Source: Candidatus Bathyarchaeota archaeon ex4484_135
GTDB lineage: Archaea > Thermoproteota > Bathyarchaeia > EX4484-135
Reading direction: 5' to 3'
Assembly (NCBI GenBank): GCA_002255025.1
Contig: NJEJ01000009.1
Span: forward strand, 1-18,116
DNA: 18,116 nucleotides
Part shown: positions 6,668-15,357 of the stretch, one piece after another
Numbering within the stretch: the stretch's first letter is position 1
Layout: every line of letters starts with the position of its first letter
The notes under the pieces: model-generated
Databases searched by the model: none
The model's input: only the letters and a program-made list of their open reading frames with translations
Told to the model about the DNA's origin: nothing
Position numbers and translations under genes: made by a program

Positions 6668-9600
6668 ATGCTCTCGCCTGAAGACCTATTCGTAGTGGTG
6701 AAGGCCTTCTTCGAGGAGAAGGGCCTAGTAAGACAGCACCTTGATTCCTATAACGATTTCATAGAGCACGGTCTCCAGGAGGTCATAGACAGCGTTGGGG
6801 AAATCGAGATACCATCGCCCGAGGGGCCCTTCAAGGTGGTCTTCGGCAAGGTGAAGGTCGGCCGCCCCCGCGTGAAGGACATACACCTGGGCGAGAAGCC
6901 CCTATACCCCATGGAGGCCAGGATTAGGAACCTCACCTACGCGGCCCCAATCATTCTCGAGATGAGGAGGGTCCAAGATGGGAAAGAATACGAGCCCGAG
7001 GAAGTTGAGATAGGCGATATACCCGTGATGCTCAGGTCGAAAATATGCCTCTTAAACGGCATGCCTGAGGAAGAACTGATAGCCGTCGGCGAGGACCCAG
7101 ACGACCCAGGCGGCTACTTCATAATAAACGGTTCCGAGAGGGTCATAGTTTCCCTGGAGGACCTGGCCCCGAACCGCATCCTGGTCGATATAGATACCAG
7201 GAGGGCCAAGCCCATCTACAGGGCCAAGGTCCTGAGCACCATCCTGGGCTTCAGGTCCAGAGTTGAGGTCTCCCTGAAGCCCGATGGCGTCATATACGTG
7301 AGTATGCCCAGGGTCCCGTCCGAGATACCTTTCCCGATAGTAATGAGGGCCCTGGGCGTTGAAACGGACCGTGAGATAGCCGAGATGGTGTCGGCAGACG
7401 AGGAGATGATAGCTGAGCTGGACCCGTCGTTTGAAGCCTGTATGGGCATTTTCACGAGGGAAGACGCCATAATCTACATAGGGAACCGCGTCGCCCATGG
7501 TCAGACGCTCGAGTACAGGATAAATAAGGCAGAGCAGGTTCTCGACAAATACTTCCTGCCCCACCTCGGAAGGACCGAGGAAGCCAGGCGTGATAAGGCC
7601 GTCTTCTTGGCCGAGATGGCGAGGCGTGTCATAGAGCTGAAGCTCGGCCGTAGGAAACCGGACGATAAGGACCACATGAAGAACAAGAGGCTTAAGCTGG
7701 CCGGGCCCCTCCTGGCCGATATATTCAGCACGGCCTTCAAGAGCCTCTGCCGCGATATGCGGTATCAGCTCCAGAGGCTGAGCCACAAGAAGTACATAAA
7801 GCTGAGGGCCGCCGTCCGGGAGGGCGTCATAACCGAGAAGCTCCAGCACGCCTTAGCCACGGGCAACTGGGGCAGGGGCCGTGTGGGCATAACGCAGCTC
7901 CTCGAGAGGACGAACATGCTCTCAATGCTCAGCCACTTGAGGCGTGTCCAATCCCCGCTGAGCCGCAGCCAGCCGAACTTCGAGGCAAGAGACCTCCACT
8001 CGACCCAGTGGGGCCGCCTCTGCCCGAATGAGACGCCCGAGGGTGCTAACTGTGGTCTGGTGAAGAACTTGGCCCTCATGGCCTGCCTGTCCGTGGGGGC
8101 CGATAAGGAGCACGTCATAAAGGCCCTCTATGAACTTGGCGTGGTCCCGAGGGAAGAAGCCGATAGGGAACTCAGGCTGAAGGGTGCTATAGTCTTCGTG
8201 GATGGCTTCCCCATAGGCTACTGCACGGACCACGTCAGGCTGGTGGAGGAGTTCAAGGCCCTGAGGCGTGCTGGCAAGATAAGCCCCGAGGTCAACATAG
8301 GCTACTACGAGGGCGTCGGCTCGAACCCAGAGGTCTACGTGAACTGCGACCCAGGCCGTATTCGCAGGCCTCTCATAGTGGTCGAGAACGGCAAGCCCAA
8401 GCTCACGCTCGAGCATATAGAGAAGCTCAGGAAGGGAGAGCTGAAGTTCGAGGACCTGGTCAGGGAAGGCGTCATCGAGTACCTGGATGCCGAGGAAGAG
8501 GAGAACACTTACATAGCCCTGAAGCCCGAGGACATTACGCCGGAGCACACGCACCTCGAGATAGCACCCTATGCCATATTGGGCATTTGTGCTGGCATAA
8601 TACCATTCGCCGAGTACAACCAATCGCCACGCAACTCCTATGAAGCAGCCATGGCTAAGCAGGCCCTGGGCTTCTACGCCAGCAACTACATGTTCAGGGT
8701 GGACACGAGAGCTCACATCCTACACTACCCACAGAAGCCTTTGGTGACCACCAAGCCTATTGAGGTCATAGGATATAGCAAGAGGCCATCCGGCCAGAAC
8801 TGCATTGTGGCCGTGCTGTGCTTCGGCGGCTACAACATGGAGGACGCCATAGTCTTCAACAAGGCCTCCATAGACCGCGGCCTGGCTAGGTCAACGCTCT
8901 TCAAGCTTTACGAGGCCGCTAGACGTACTTACCCAGGCGGCCTGAAGGACGAGTTCAAGAAGCCCGAGCCGGGCATCAGGGGCTACAAGGGCGATAAGTA
9001 CTACGTGGGCCTCGAGGCCGACGGCATAGTGAGGCTGGAGCAGGGCGTCAAGGACGGCGACGTACTGGTCGGCCGCCTCAGCCCGCCGAGGTTCATGGAG
9101 GAGTACGGGCCCAGGATGCCCATGAGGGGAGCGGTCGAGATGCGTGATACCTCCGTGGCCCTCAAGGCGGGCGAGAAAGGCGTTGTTGATGAGGTCTTCG
9201 TGACCGAGGATGCCGAGGGCAATAGGCTCGTGAAGGTGAAGGTCCGCGATAACAGGATACCCGAAATAGGGGATAAGTTCGCCTCTAGGCACGGCCAGAA
9301 GGGCGTCATAGGTGCCATCTACCCGCCGGAGGACATGCCCTTCACGGAGGACGGCGTAGTACCGGACATAATAATCAACCCGCACGCCATACCGAGCCGT
9401 ATGACCATAGGGCAGTTCTTGGAGTCCATGGCTGGCAAGGTAGCCGCCATGACGGGCCACCCGGTCGATGGGACGCCCTTCGTGGGCGTGAAGCCCGAGG
9501 AGATAGAGAGGATGCTGATCGAGGCTGGCTTCAGCTACACGGGCCGTGAGGTCATGTACAACGGCATGACGGGCGAGAAGTACGTGGCCGACATCTTCGT

Positions 9601-10006
9601 GGGCATCGTCTACTACCAGAGGCTGCACCACATGGTGGCAGACAAGATACACGCTAGGGCCAAGGGCCGCGTCCAGATACTGACCAGGCAGCCTACAGAG
9701 GGCAGGGCCCGCGGCGGCGGCCTGAGGTTCGGCGAGATGGAGCGTGACTGCCTCATAGGGCACGGTGCCGCCATGCTCCTCAAGGACAGGCTGCTCGACG
9801 AATCGGACAGGTACGTCATGCTCGTCTGCAAGAAGTGCGGTTTCATAGCCTACTACGACGCCAGGAAGAGGAAGTACGTCTGCCGCCTCTGCGGAGATGA
9901 GGCCGAGATCTACCCTGTGGTGGTCTCGTACGCCTTCAAGCTCCTGCTCCAGGAGATAATGAGCTTGTGCATAGCTCCCAGGCTTATACTGGGGGACAAG
10001 GTGTGA
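6668..10006 (+). CDS. rpoB: DNA-directed RNA polymerase subunit B (unsplit)
   Basis: This is the second-largest subunit of the archaeal RNA polymerase; with RpoA it forms the active-site cleft. The 1112 aa cover the whole subunit, so B is not split into B' and B'' as it is in many euryarchaea. Landmarks in order are the N-terminal VVVKAFFEEKGLVRQHLDSYNDFI, the fork region with CPNETPEGANCGLVKNLAL near residues 452-470, GYNMEDAIVFNKASIDRG near 719, the hybrid-binding/active-site GDKFASRHGQKGVIG near 867, and a C-terminal zinc ribbon (CKKCG and CRLCG, about residues 1055-1080). The ATG at 6668 gives the family's usual N terminus. It is followed by rpoA after 10 nt. RpoH, normally the preceding gene in archaea, is missing. 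Confidence 0.98.
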   Translation: MLSPEDLFVVVKAFFEEKGLVRQHLDSYNDFIEHGLQEVIDSVGEIEIPSPEGPFKVVFGKVKVGRPRVKDIHLGEKPLYPMEARIRNLTYAAPIILEMRRVQDGKEYEPEEVEIGDIPVMLRSKICLLNGMPEEELIAVGEDPDDPGGYFIINGSERVIVSLEDLAPNRILVDIDTRRAKPIYRAKVLSTILGFRSRVEVSLKPDGVIYVSMPRVPSEIPFPIVMRALGVETDREIAEMVSADEEMIAELDPSFEACMGIFTREDAIIYIGNRVAHGQTLEYRINKAEQVLDKYFLPHLGRTEEARRDKAVFLAEMARRVIELKLGRRKPDDKDHMKNKRLKLAGPLLADIFSTAFKSLCRDMRYQLQRLSHKKYIKLRAAVREGVITEKLQHALATGNWGRGRVGITQLLERTNMLSMLSHLRRVQSPLSRSQPNFEARDLHSTQWGRLCPNETPEGANCGLVKNLALMACLSVGADKEHVIKALYELGVVPREEADRELRLKGAIVFVDGFPIGYCTDHVRLVEEFKALRRAGKISPEVNIGYYEGVGSNPEVYVNCDPGRIRRPLIVVENGKPKLTLEHIEKLRKGELKFEDLVREGVIEYLDAEEEENTYIALKPEDITPEHTHLEIAPYAILGICAGIIPFAEYNQSPRNSYEAAMAKQALGFYASNYMFRVDTRAHILHYPQKPLVTTKPIEVIGYSKRPSGQNCIVAVLCFGGYNMEDAIVFNKASIDRGLARSTLFKLYEAARRTYPGGLKDEFKKPEPGIRGYKGDKYYVGLEADGIVRLEQGVKDGDVLVGRLSPPRFMEEYGPRMPMRGAVEMRDTSVALKAGEKGVVDEVFVTEDAEGNRLVKVKVRDNRIPEIGDKFASRHGQKGVIGAIYPPEDMPFTEDGVVPDIIINPHAIPSRMTIGQFLESMAGKVAAMTGHPVDGTPFVGVKPEEIERMLIEAGFSYTGREVMYNGMTGEKYVADIFVGIVYYQRLHHMVADKIHARAKGRVQILTRQPTEGRARGGGLRFGEMERDCLIGHGAAMLLKDRLLDESDRYVMLVCKKCGFIAYYDARKRKYVCRLCGDEAEIYPVVVSYAFKLLLQEIMSLCIAPRLILGDKV

Positions 10007-10012
10007 GGTGGG
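10007..10012 (+). promoter_or_regulatory. Ribosome binding site GGTGGG deciding the rpoA start
   Basis: GGTGGG ends 4 nt before the ATG at 10017, the same spacing as at ppa and rps7. The upstream in-frame GTG at 10008 lies inside this motif and is therefore unlikely to be the start. Confidence 0.6.
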
Positions 10013-10016
10013 GAGC

Positions 10017-13000
10017 ATGTCGGAGCTGACCAGGCTCTTGCCAGGTGCCGTGAAGGTCATCAAGGGAGTGAAGTTCGGCGTCCTCTCGCCGGACGAGATA
10101 AGGAAGATGTCCGTCGTCGAGGTCCAGATGCCCGATACCTATGACGAGTCGGGAGAGCCCATACCTGGCGGCCTCATGGACGGCCGTCTGGGCACGTTAG
10201 AGCCCGGCCAGAGGTGCCGGACCTGTGGGAACAGGGACCCATTCTGCCCCGGCCACTTCGGCCACATAGAACTGGCCGTGCCCGTCATACACGTGGAGTT
10301 CGTGAAGATAATCCACGACCTCCTGAGGGCCACCTGCCGTTACTGCGGACGCCTCAGGATACCCGACGGCATATGCCCGCTCTGCGGGGGCATATTGAGG
10401 TTCAACCGAGAGGTTGGCACCTACACCTGCCAGAAGTGCTCGACCTCCTTCACGCCCGAGGAGCTGGCTAAGGCTAAGAAGAACATGACGGAGGAAGCCC
10501 AGAAGGCCTACGCGACTACCATGACCATAGAGAAGCTGAAGAAACGCATGGAACGCCTAGAGGCCATGTTGGGCAAGGTGCCGGAGAGCTTCTACAAGTT
10601 CGTCCTGAAGGAGGCCATGAAGCACAAGGAGTGCCCGCACTGCGGGACCCCAAACTACAAGATAGAGCTCATAAAGCCCACCACCTTCCACGAGCACACC
10701 GAGACCGGCGTCCAACACCTCACGCCTAGTGCAGTCAGGGAGAGGCTCGAGCGGATACCTGATGAGGACCTCATCCTGTTGGGCATAGACCCGAAGAGTG
10801 CCAGGCCCGAGTGGATGGTGCTGACCGTGTTGCCCGTGCCACCCGTTTATGTAAGGCCAGCCATAACGCTCGAGACGGGCATAAGGTCCGAAGACGACCT
10901 GACGCACAAGCTGGTGGACATACTGAGGATAAACCAGAGGCTTAAGGAGGACCTGGAGAGCGGGGCACCTCCCCTGATAATCCAGGACTTATCGGAGCTG
11001 TTGGCTTACCACGTGAACACGTACTTCGACAACGAGATTTCTGGCGTCCCGTCCGCGAAGCACAGGTCGGGCAGGGTCCTGAAGGCCCTCGCCCAGAGGC
11101 TTAAGGGCAAGGTGGGCCGGTTCAGGGGCCACCTGACGGGCAAGCGTGTTGACTTCTCGGCCAGGACGGTCATATCGCCTGACCCGAACATAGACATCAA
11201 TGAGGTAGGCGTCCCGGTAGAAATAGCCATGAAGCTGAGGGTCCCCGAGCGGGTAACGCCCTGGAACCTGGAGAAGATGCGTGAGCTGGTCAGGAACGGG
11301 CCGGACCGTTATCCCGGTGCCGTCTACGTCATAACGCCGGACGGCCGCAAGCTCAGGCTCGAGTTCGTGAAGGACCTAGACGAGCTCGCCGAGCAGATAG
11401 GGCCCGGCTGGGTGGTGGAGAGGCACCTCATGGACGGGGACATAGTCCTGTTCAACAGGCAGCCCTCGCTGCACCGCATGTCCATAATGGCCCACAGGGT
11501 CCGTGTCCTGCCCTACAAGACCTTCAGGCTCCACCTCTGTGCCTGCCCGCCCTACAACGCGGACTTCGATGGCGATGAGATGAACTTGCACGTCCCTCAG
11601 AGCGAGGAAGCGAGGGCTGAGGCCAGGCTTCTCCTCCAGGTCCAGGACCACATACTCTCCCCGAGGTTCGGAGGCCCGATAATAGGTGCCATAAGGGACT
11701 TCCTCTCCATGGCTTACCTCCTCACCCGCAAGTCCACCTACCTGACCAAGGACGAGGTCTGTAGGCTCCTGGCGGCCGCCGGCTATGAAGGGCCCCTGCC
11801 CGAGCCGGACGTGAAGGAGCCCGTGGAGCTCTGGTCCGGGAAGAAGATATTCAGCATATTCCTGCCCAAGGACTTCAACTACACCTTTAAGGCTAAAACG
11901 TGCCGTTCCTGCTCGGTGTGCCTGAAGGAGAAGTGCCCGTACGACGCTTACGTGGTCATAAAGGATGGCCAGCTGATATGTGGCACGATAGATAAGAACG
12001 CCATAGGTGCCGAGCAGACGGAGGGCCTGCTCCACAGGCTCGTGAAGGACTACGGCACCGAGTTCGCCCGTGATTTCCTGAACAGGCTTTGCCGCCTCCT
12101 CAACGTCTTCGGGACCATGAAGGGCTTCACCTACGGCTACGACGAACTCAAGCTGCCGGACGAGGTCGTGGAGAAGATAAGGGAGGTCTTGAGGAATGCC
12201 GAGGAGAAGGTGAACGAGCTCATAGAGCAGTACAGGGCTGGCACTCTGAAGCCCCTGCCCGGCATGACGCTTGAGGAATCCCTGGAGAACTACATAATGG
12301 ATGTCCTCTCCAAGGCCCGTGAGGAAGCGGGCAAGATAGCCGATGAGTACTTCATCATGGATAACGCTGGCACCATAATGACCAGGACGGGTGCCAGGGG
12401 CTCCAAGCTGAACATAGGCCAAATGTCCGCCAACGTGGGCCAGCAGTCCGTGAGGGGACGCCGCATAACCCGTGGGTACACGAACCGCACGCTCCCGCAC
12501 TTCAAGCCGGGCGACGTATCGCCAAAGGCCCGTGGCTTCGTCTACTCCTGCTTCAGGGACGGCCTGGACCCGATAGAGTTCTTCTTCCACGCCATGGGCG
12601 GCCGCGACGGCCTCGTGGACACGGCCGTCAGGACACAGCAGAGCGGCTACATGCAGCGTAGGCTCATACACGCTCTGGAGCACCTGAAGGTCGAGTACGA
12701 CGGCACCGTCAGGACGCCCACAGGCTGTATAGTGCAGTTCCGCTATGGCGAAGATGGCGTTGACCCGGCAAAGAGCGATCACGGTAAGGCCGTTAACGTC
12801 GTCAGGTTGGTCGAGCAGGTCAAGCTGGCCGTTGGTCCTGGAGAACCGGCCCCAGAGGACTACATAGAGGAGAGGCTGGCCCAGGTAGAACACGAGCTCA
12901 CCAAGGCCATAAGGGACGAGCTAAGGGAGGAACTCAGAAAGGCCCGCCTGAGCAAGGAGGGCGTGGATAGGGCCATAGAGCTGGCCGTGATAAGGTACAA

Positions 13001-14015
13001 GAGAGCCCTCGTCGAGCCAGGCGAGGCCGTTGGCGTCGTGACTGCACAGTCCATAGGAGAGCCTGGCACGCAGATGACGCTCAGGACCTTTCACTATGCC
13101 GGCGTCAGGGAGCAGAACGTCACGCTTGGCCTCCCGAGGCTCATAGAGATAGTCGACGCGAGGAGGCAGCCTTCCACGCCCATAATGGAAATAAGGCTGG
13201 ACGAGGAGCACAGGAAGTCGGAGGAGAAGGCCCGTGAAGTCGCGAAGAGGATAATACATACTACCGTCGAGAGCGTCACGAAGGACATCTACAGGGACAT
13301 CCTGAGGGAATGCGTGGTGCTTGACCTAGACGAGGACATGATGGCTGACAGGGACGTGACGGTCGACGAGGTGGTCAGGGCCATAGAGACCAGCCTGAAG
13401 TGCACGGTCGATGTGGAGGGCTTGAGGCTCTACGTGAGGCCGAAGTCTGGCGAGGCAAAGGCCCTTAGGAGGCTTATCGAGAAGCTGCCCTCCGTCCACA
13501 TAAAAGGCGTCCCTGGCATAAAGAGGGTCATAGTAGACAAGGACTCGATGACGGGCGAGTGGTTCATAAGGGCAGATGGCTCGAACCTCAGGGGCGTCAT
13601 AGATGTCGAGGGCGTGGACCCAACCAGGACTTACACGAACGACATACATGAGGTAGCATCTGTCTTAGGCATAGAGGCAGCCCGCAACGCCATAATAAGG
13701 GAGGCTAAGGGCGTCCTCGACGAGCAGGGCCTAGACGTGGACATAAGGCACATAATGCTCGTGGCAGACACCATGACGAACACGGGCGTTGTGAGGCAGA
13801 TAGGTCGCCACGGCGTCGCGGGCGAGAAGGCCAGCGTCTTAGCCAGGGCTGCCTTCGAGACGCCGATAGTGAACCTCGTGAAGGCAGCCGTCAGGGGCGA
13901 GGTGGACGAGCTGAGGGGCGTCACGGAGAACATACTCATAGGCCAGCCAATACCCGTCGGGACGGGTGCAGTCACCCTATTCATGAGCCTCATGCCCAAG
14001 GAGGCTGGGAGCTGA
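10017..14015 (+). CDS. rpoA: DNA-directed RNA polymerase subunit A, unsplit A'-A'' fusion
   Basis: This is the largest catalytic subunit, 1332 aa from the ATG at 10017. The zinc-binding N terminus has C67-x2-C70-x6-C77-x2-H80, C107/C110 and C206/C209, with an additional pair of CxxC knuckles at C120/C123 and C138/C141. The catalytic NADFDGDEM loop is at 514-522, with Mg-binding D516, D518 and D520. Bridge-helix/trigger-loop sequence (HAMGGRDGLVDTAVRTQQSG) begins near 858. The A' part ends around 919 and the A'' part begins near 948 (DYIEERL), continuing with the VVTAQSIGEPGTQMTLRTFH region near 1007; no stop or frameshift separates them. A cysteine cluster C629-x2-C632-x2-C635-x4-C640 lies in the region after the catalytic loop. 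The stop overlaps the rpl30e ATG by one base (TGATG). The unsplit form is the main clue to lineage. Confidence 0.98.
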   Translation: MSELTRLLPGAVKVIKGVKFGVLSPDEIRKMSVVEVQMPDTYDESGEPIPGGLMDGRLGTLEPGQRCRTCGNRDPFCPGHFGHIELAVPVIHVEFVKIIHDLLRATCRYCGRLRIPDGICPLCGGILRFNREVGTYTCQKCSTSFTPEELAKAKKNMTEEAQKAYATTMTIEKLKKRMERLEAMLGKVPESFYKFVLKEAMKHKECPHCGTPNYKIELIKPTTFHEHTETGVQHLTPSAVRERLERIPDEDLILLGIDPKSARPEWMVLTVLPVPPVYVRPAITLETGIRSEDDLTHKLVDILRINQRLKEDLESGAPPLIIQDLSELLAYHVNTYFDNEISGVPSAKHRSGRVLKALAQRLKGKVGRFRGHLTGKRVDFSARTVISPDPNIDINEVGVPVEIAMKLRVPERVTPWNLEKMRELVRNGPDRYPGAVYVITPDGRKLRLEFVKDLDELAEQIGPGWVVERHLMDGDIVLFNRQPSLHRMSIMAHRVRVLPYKTFRLHLCACPPYNADFDGDEMNLHVPQSEEARAEARLLLQVQDHILSPRFGGPIIGAIRDFLSMAYLLTRKSTYLTKDEVCRLLAAAGYEGPLPEPDVKEPVELWSGKKIFSIFLPKDFNYTFKAKTCRSCSVCLKEKCPYDAYVVIKDGQLICGTIDKNAIGAEQTEGLLHRLVKDYGTEFARDFLNRLCRLLNVFGTMKGFTYGYDELKLPDEVVEKIREVLRNAEEKVNELIEQYRAGTLKPLPGMTLEESLENYIMDVLSKAREEAGKIADEYFIMDNAGTIMTRTGARGSKLNIGQMSANVGQQSVRGRRITRGYTNRTLPHFKPGDVSPKARGFVYSCFRDGLDPIEFFFHAMGGRDGLVDTAVRTQQSGYMQRRLIHALEHLKVEYDGTVRTPTGCIVQFRYGEDGVDPAKSDHGKAVNVVRLVEQVKLAVGPGEPAPEDYIEERLAQVEHELTKAIRDELREELRKARLSKEGVDRAIELAVIRYKRALVEPGEAVGVVTAQSIGEPGTQMTLRTFHYAGVREQNVTLGLPRLIEIVDARRQPSTPIMEIRLDEEHRKSEEKAREVAKRIIHTTVESVTKDIYRDILRECVVLDLDEDMMADRDVTVDEVVRAIETSLKCTVDVEGLRLYVRPKSGEAKALRRLIEKLPSVHIKGVPGIKRVIVDKDSMTGEWFIRADGSNLRGVIDVEGVDPTRTYTNDIHEVASVLGIEAARNAIIREAKGVLDEQGLDVDIRHIMLVADTMTNTGVVRQIGRHGVAGEKASVLARAAFETPIVNLVKAAVRGEVDELRGVTENILIGQPIPVGTGAVTLFMSLMPKEAGS

Positions 14016-14347
14016 TGTCCTTCAGCATGGCCGAGCTGGCGAAGGCCATAGGCATGGCCGTCAGGACGGGCAAGGTCCTGCTGGGCTCTAAGAGCACCAT
14101 AAAGGCCGCCAAGTTGGGCAAGGCCAAGGTCATAGTGGTGGCCGAGAACTGCCCAGCCCATATAAGGGCCGACATAGAGTACTACGCCCGCCTGTCCGGC
14201 ATACCGGTGGTGGAGTTCAAGGGCTCGAGCTGGGACCTCGGGCACGTTTGTGGAAAACCCTTTATGGTGGCTGCCCTAGCCGTGAAGGACCCAGGCCTGT
14301 CGAAGATAATGGAGCTGGTGGGAGAGGAGGGGGAGGAAGGTGCCTGA
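14015..14347 (+). CDS. rpl30e: Ribosomal protein L30e (eL30), operon-associated
   Basis: The 110 residues belong to the L7Ae/L30e RNA-binding fold: AIRTGKV-like AVRTGKVLLGSKSTIKAAKLGKAKVIVVAENCP is followed by YYARLSGIPVVEFKGSSWDLGHVCGKPFMVAALAV, the pattern of eL30. It is a large-subunit protein of archaea and eukaryotes that binds kink-turn RNA. Its place between rpoA and nusA is the standard archaeal order, which separates it from L7Ae paralogues. The ATG at 14015 shares its first base with the rpoA stop, so translation is probably coupled. The acidic tail GEEGEEGA overlaps the start of nusA by 8 nt. The purine-rich bases encoding that tail double as the nusA ribosome-binding site. Confidence 0.93.
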   Translation: MSFSMAELAKAIGMAVRTGKVLLGSKSTIKAAKLGKAKVIVVAENCPAHIRADIEYYARLSGIPVVEFKGSSWDLGHVCGKPFMVAALAVKDPGLSKIMELVGEEGEEGA

Positions 14348-14783
14348 GGGTCCTCGGGTGCGGCTCACGGCCAAGGAGATGGGCCTCATAGCCTTATTCG
14401 AGACCATGACTGGGGCCGTGGTGGAGGATTGCGTGGTCGACGACAAGAACGACAGGATAATATTCGTGGTGAAGAAGGGGCACATGGGCCTTGCCATAGG
14501 GAAGAAGGGCCGAAAGGTCAAGCTGTTGGAGAAGCTCATGAGGAAGAAGCTGGAGGTCGTCGAGTACTCGGAGGACGTGAGGGAATTCCTGGCGAACGCC
14601 CTCAAGCCGGTCCGGATCCAGGGCATAAGGCTGACCGAGCGTCCGGACGGCAGGAAGATAGCTGTCGTATCAGTTGACCCGAAGGACAAGGCCAGGGCCA
14701 TAGGCAAGAACGGCCGCAACGCTGAGAAGCTGAGGCTACTGGCCAGGAGGTATTTTGGCATAGACAACGTCATGATACTCTAG
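14340..14783 (+). CDS. nusA: NusA-like transcription elongation/termination protein (two KH domains)
   Basis: This is a 147-residue archaeal NusA-like protein. Unlike bacterial NusA it has no N-terminal polymerase-binding or S1 domain; it consists of two KH RNA-binding domains, each with a GxxG loop: IGKKGRKVK (about residues 53-61) and IGKNGRNAEK (about 121-130). By family knowledge it binds RNA and is tied to elongation or antitermination, though the archaeal mechanism is poorly known. The start is GTG at 14340, overlapping the last 8 nt of rpl30e and preceded by the purine-rich ggagaggagggggaggaa, a strong ribosome-binding stretch. The gene closes the rpoB-rpoA-rpl30e-nusA cluster. Downstream is a 125-nt gap with a new promoter. 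A normal full-length protein. Confidence 0.93.
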   Translation: MPEGPRVRLTAKEMGLIALFETMTGAVVEDCVVDDKNDRIIFVVKKGHMGLAIGKKGRKVKLLEKLMRKKLEVVEYSEDVREFLANALKPVRIQGIRLTERPDGRKIAVVSVDPKDKARAIGKNGRNAEKLRLLARRYFGIDNVMIL

Positions 14784-14908
14784 GCCCTCGGTGCCTTCCG
14801 CCAGCCTCCACGGCCCCATCGGTTGGCCTGGCTTTGCTGTCATGTAGCGGATTAAGGATAAATAAGGCCCTCTGGGGCCGGGTTAAGTAGGGCTCAGGAG
14901 GGAGGGAG
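14784..14908 (+). promoter_or_regulatory. Intergenic region with rps12-rps7 promoter
   Basis: This gap separates nusA from rps12. A clear TATA-like box, ggataaataagg at 14856-14867, is followed about 26 nt later by the expected start near 14887. That leaves a leader of about 22 nt with a GGAGGGAGGGAG ribosome-binding stretch (14897-14908) abutting the ATG. Upstream, 14784-14850 is G/C-rich with no clear T-run terminator; a short ggcc...ggcc self-complementary stretch is present near 14812-14828 but is not convincing. The promoter suggests the ribosomal pair can be expressed separately from the polymerase genes. Confidence 0.65.
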
Positions 14909-15352
14909 ATGACAGGCTCGAAGTCGCCGAGGGGCGAGTTCGCGGCCAGGAAGCTGAAGCAGAAGCGTAAGAAGTTCAGGTGGAGCGATTACTACTACAA
15001 ACGTAGGATGCTCAGGATAAAGGAGAAGTTCGACCCGATGGGCGGTGCCCCCATGGCCAGGGGCATAGTACTGGAGAAGGTGGGCGTTGAGAGCCGTCAG
15101 CCCAACTCGGCCATAAGGAAGTGCGTCCGCGTCCAGCTAGTGAAGACGGGCAAGGTGGTGACGGCCTTCCTGCCCGGGGACGGTGCCCTCAACGTGGTGG
15201 ATGAGCACGACGAGGTCATAATAGTGGGCATAGGCGGTACCAGGGGCCGCTCCATGGGCGACATACCGGGCGTGAAGTACAAGGTCATAATGGTGAACGG
15301 CGTGCCGCTCAAGGACCTAGTGACGGGCAAGCGTGAGAAGCCCATGAGGTGA
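14909..15352 (+). CDS. rps12: Small-subunit ribosomal protein uS12 (S12p/S23e)
   Basis: The 147 residues carry the uS12 core: the basic N-terminal arm with KLKQKRKKFRWSDYYYKRR, RQPNSAIRKCVRVQL (the PNSA at 65-68 faces the decoding centre), and FLPGDGALNVVDEHDEVIIVGIGG, in which the PGDG loop (89-92) is the second decoding-centre element. The archaeal/eukaryotic type is shown by the N-terminal extension before the core and the KFDPMGGAPMARGIVLEK segment. It binds 16S rRNA and helps monitor codon-anticodon pairing. The ATG at 14909 follows a GGAGG-rich stretch. Its stop codon (TGA at 15350) lies inside the ribosome-binding site of the downstream rps7, which couples the two. No anomalies. Confidence 0.98.
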   Translation: MTGSKSPRGEFAARKLKQKRKKFRWSDYYYKRRMLRIKEKFDPMGGAPMARGIVLEKVGVESRQPNSAIRKCVRVQLVKTGKVVTAFLPGDGALNVVDEHDEVIIVGIGGTRGRSMGDIPGVKYKVIMVNGVPLKDLVTGKREKPMR

Positions 15353-15353
15353 T
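15348..15353 (+). promoter_or_regulatory. Ribosome binding site GGTGAT deciding the rps7 start
   Basis: GGTGAT overlaps the rps12 stop codon and ends 4 nt before the GTG at 15358, matching the ppa and rpoA spacing. The alternative in-frame GTG at 15349 is part of this motif and has no good site of its own, so 15358 is preferred. Confidence 0.6.
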
Positions 15354-15357
15354 AACC

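Noticed and set aside
12770..12860. Hidden split or frameshift between the A' and A'' parts of rpoA
   Set aside because: The frame is continuous with sensible protein sequence across the junction, and no internal start with a ribosome-binding site is seen.
11376..12893. Long open frame of 505 codons on the minus strand within rpoA
   Set aside because: It is fully antisense to conserved RpoA sequence, including the catalytic loop region. High G+C with strong codon bias keeps the opposite strand open, and the translated protein shows no recognisable domain. The same holds for 8891-10063, 7052-7849, 7922-8716 and 13631-14245 minus.
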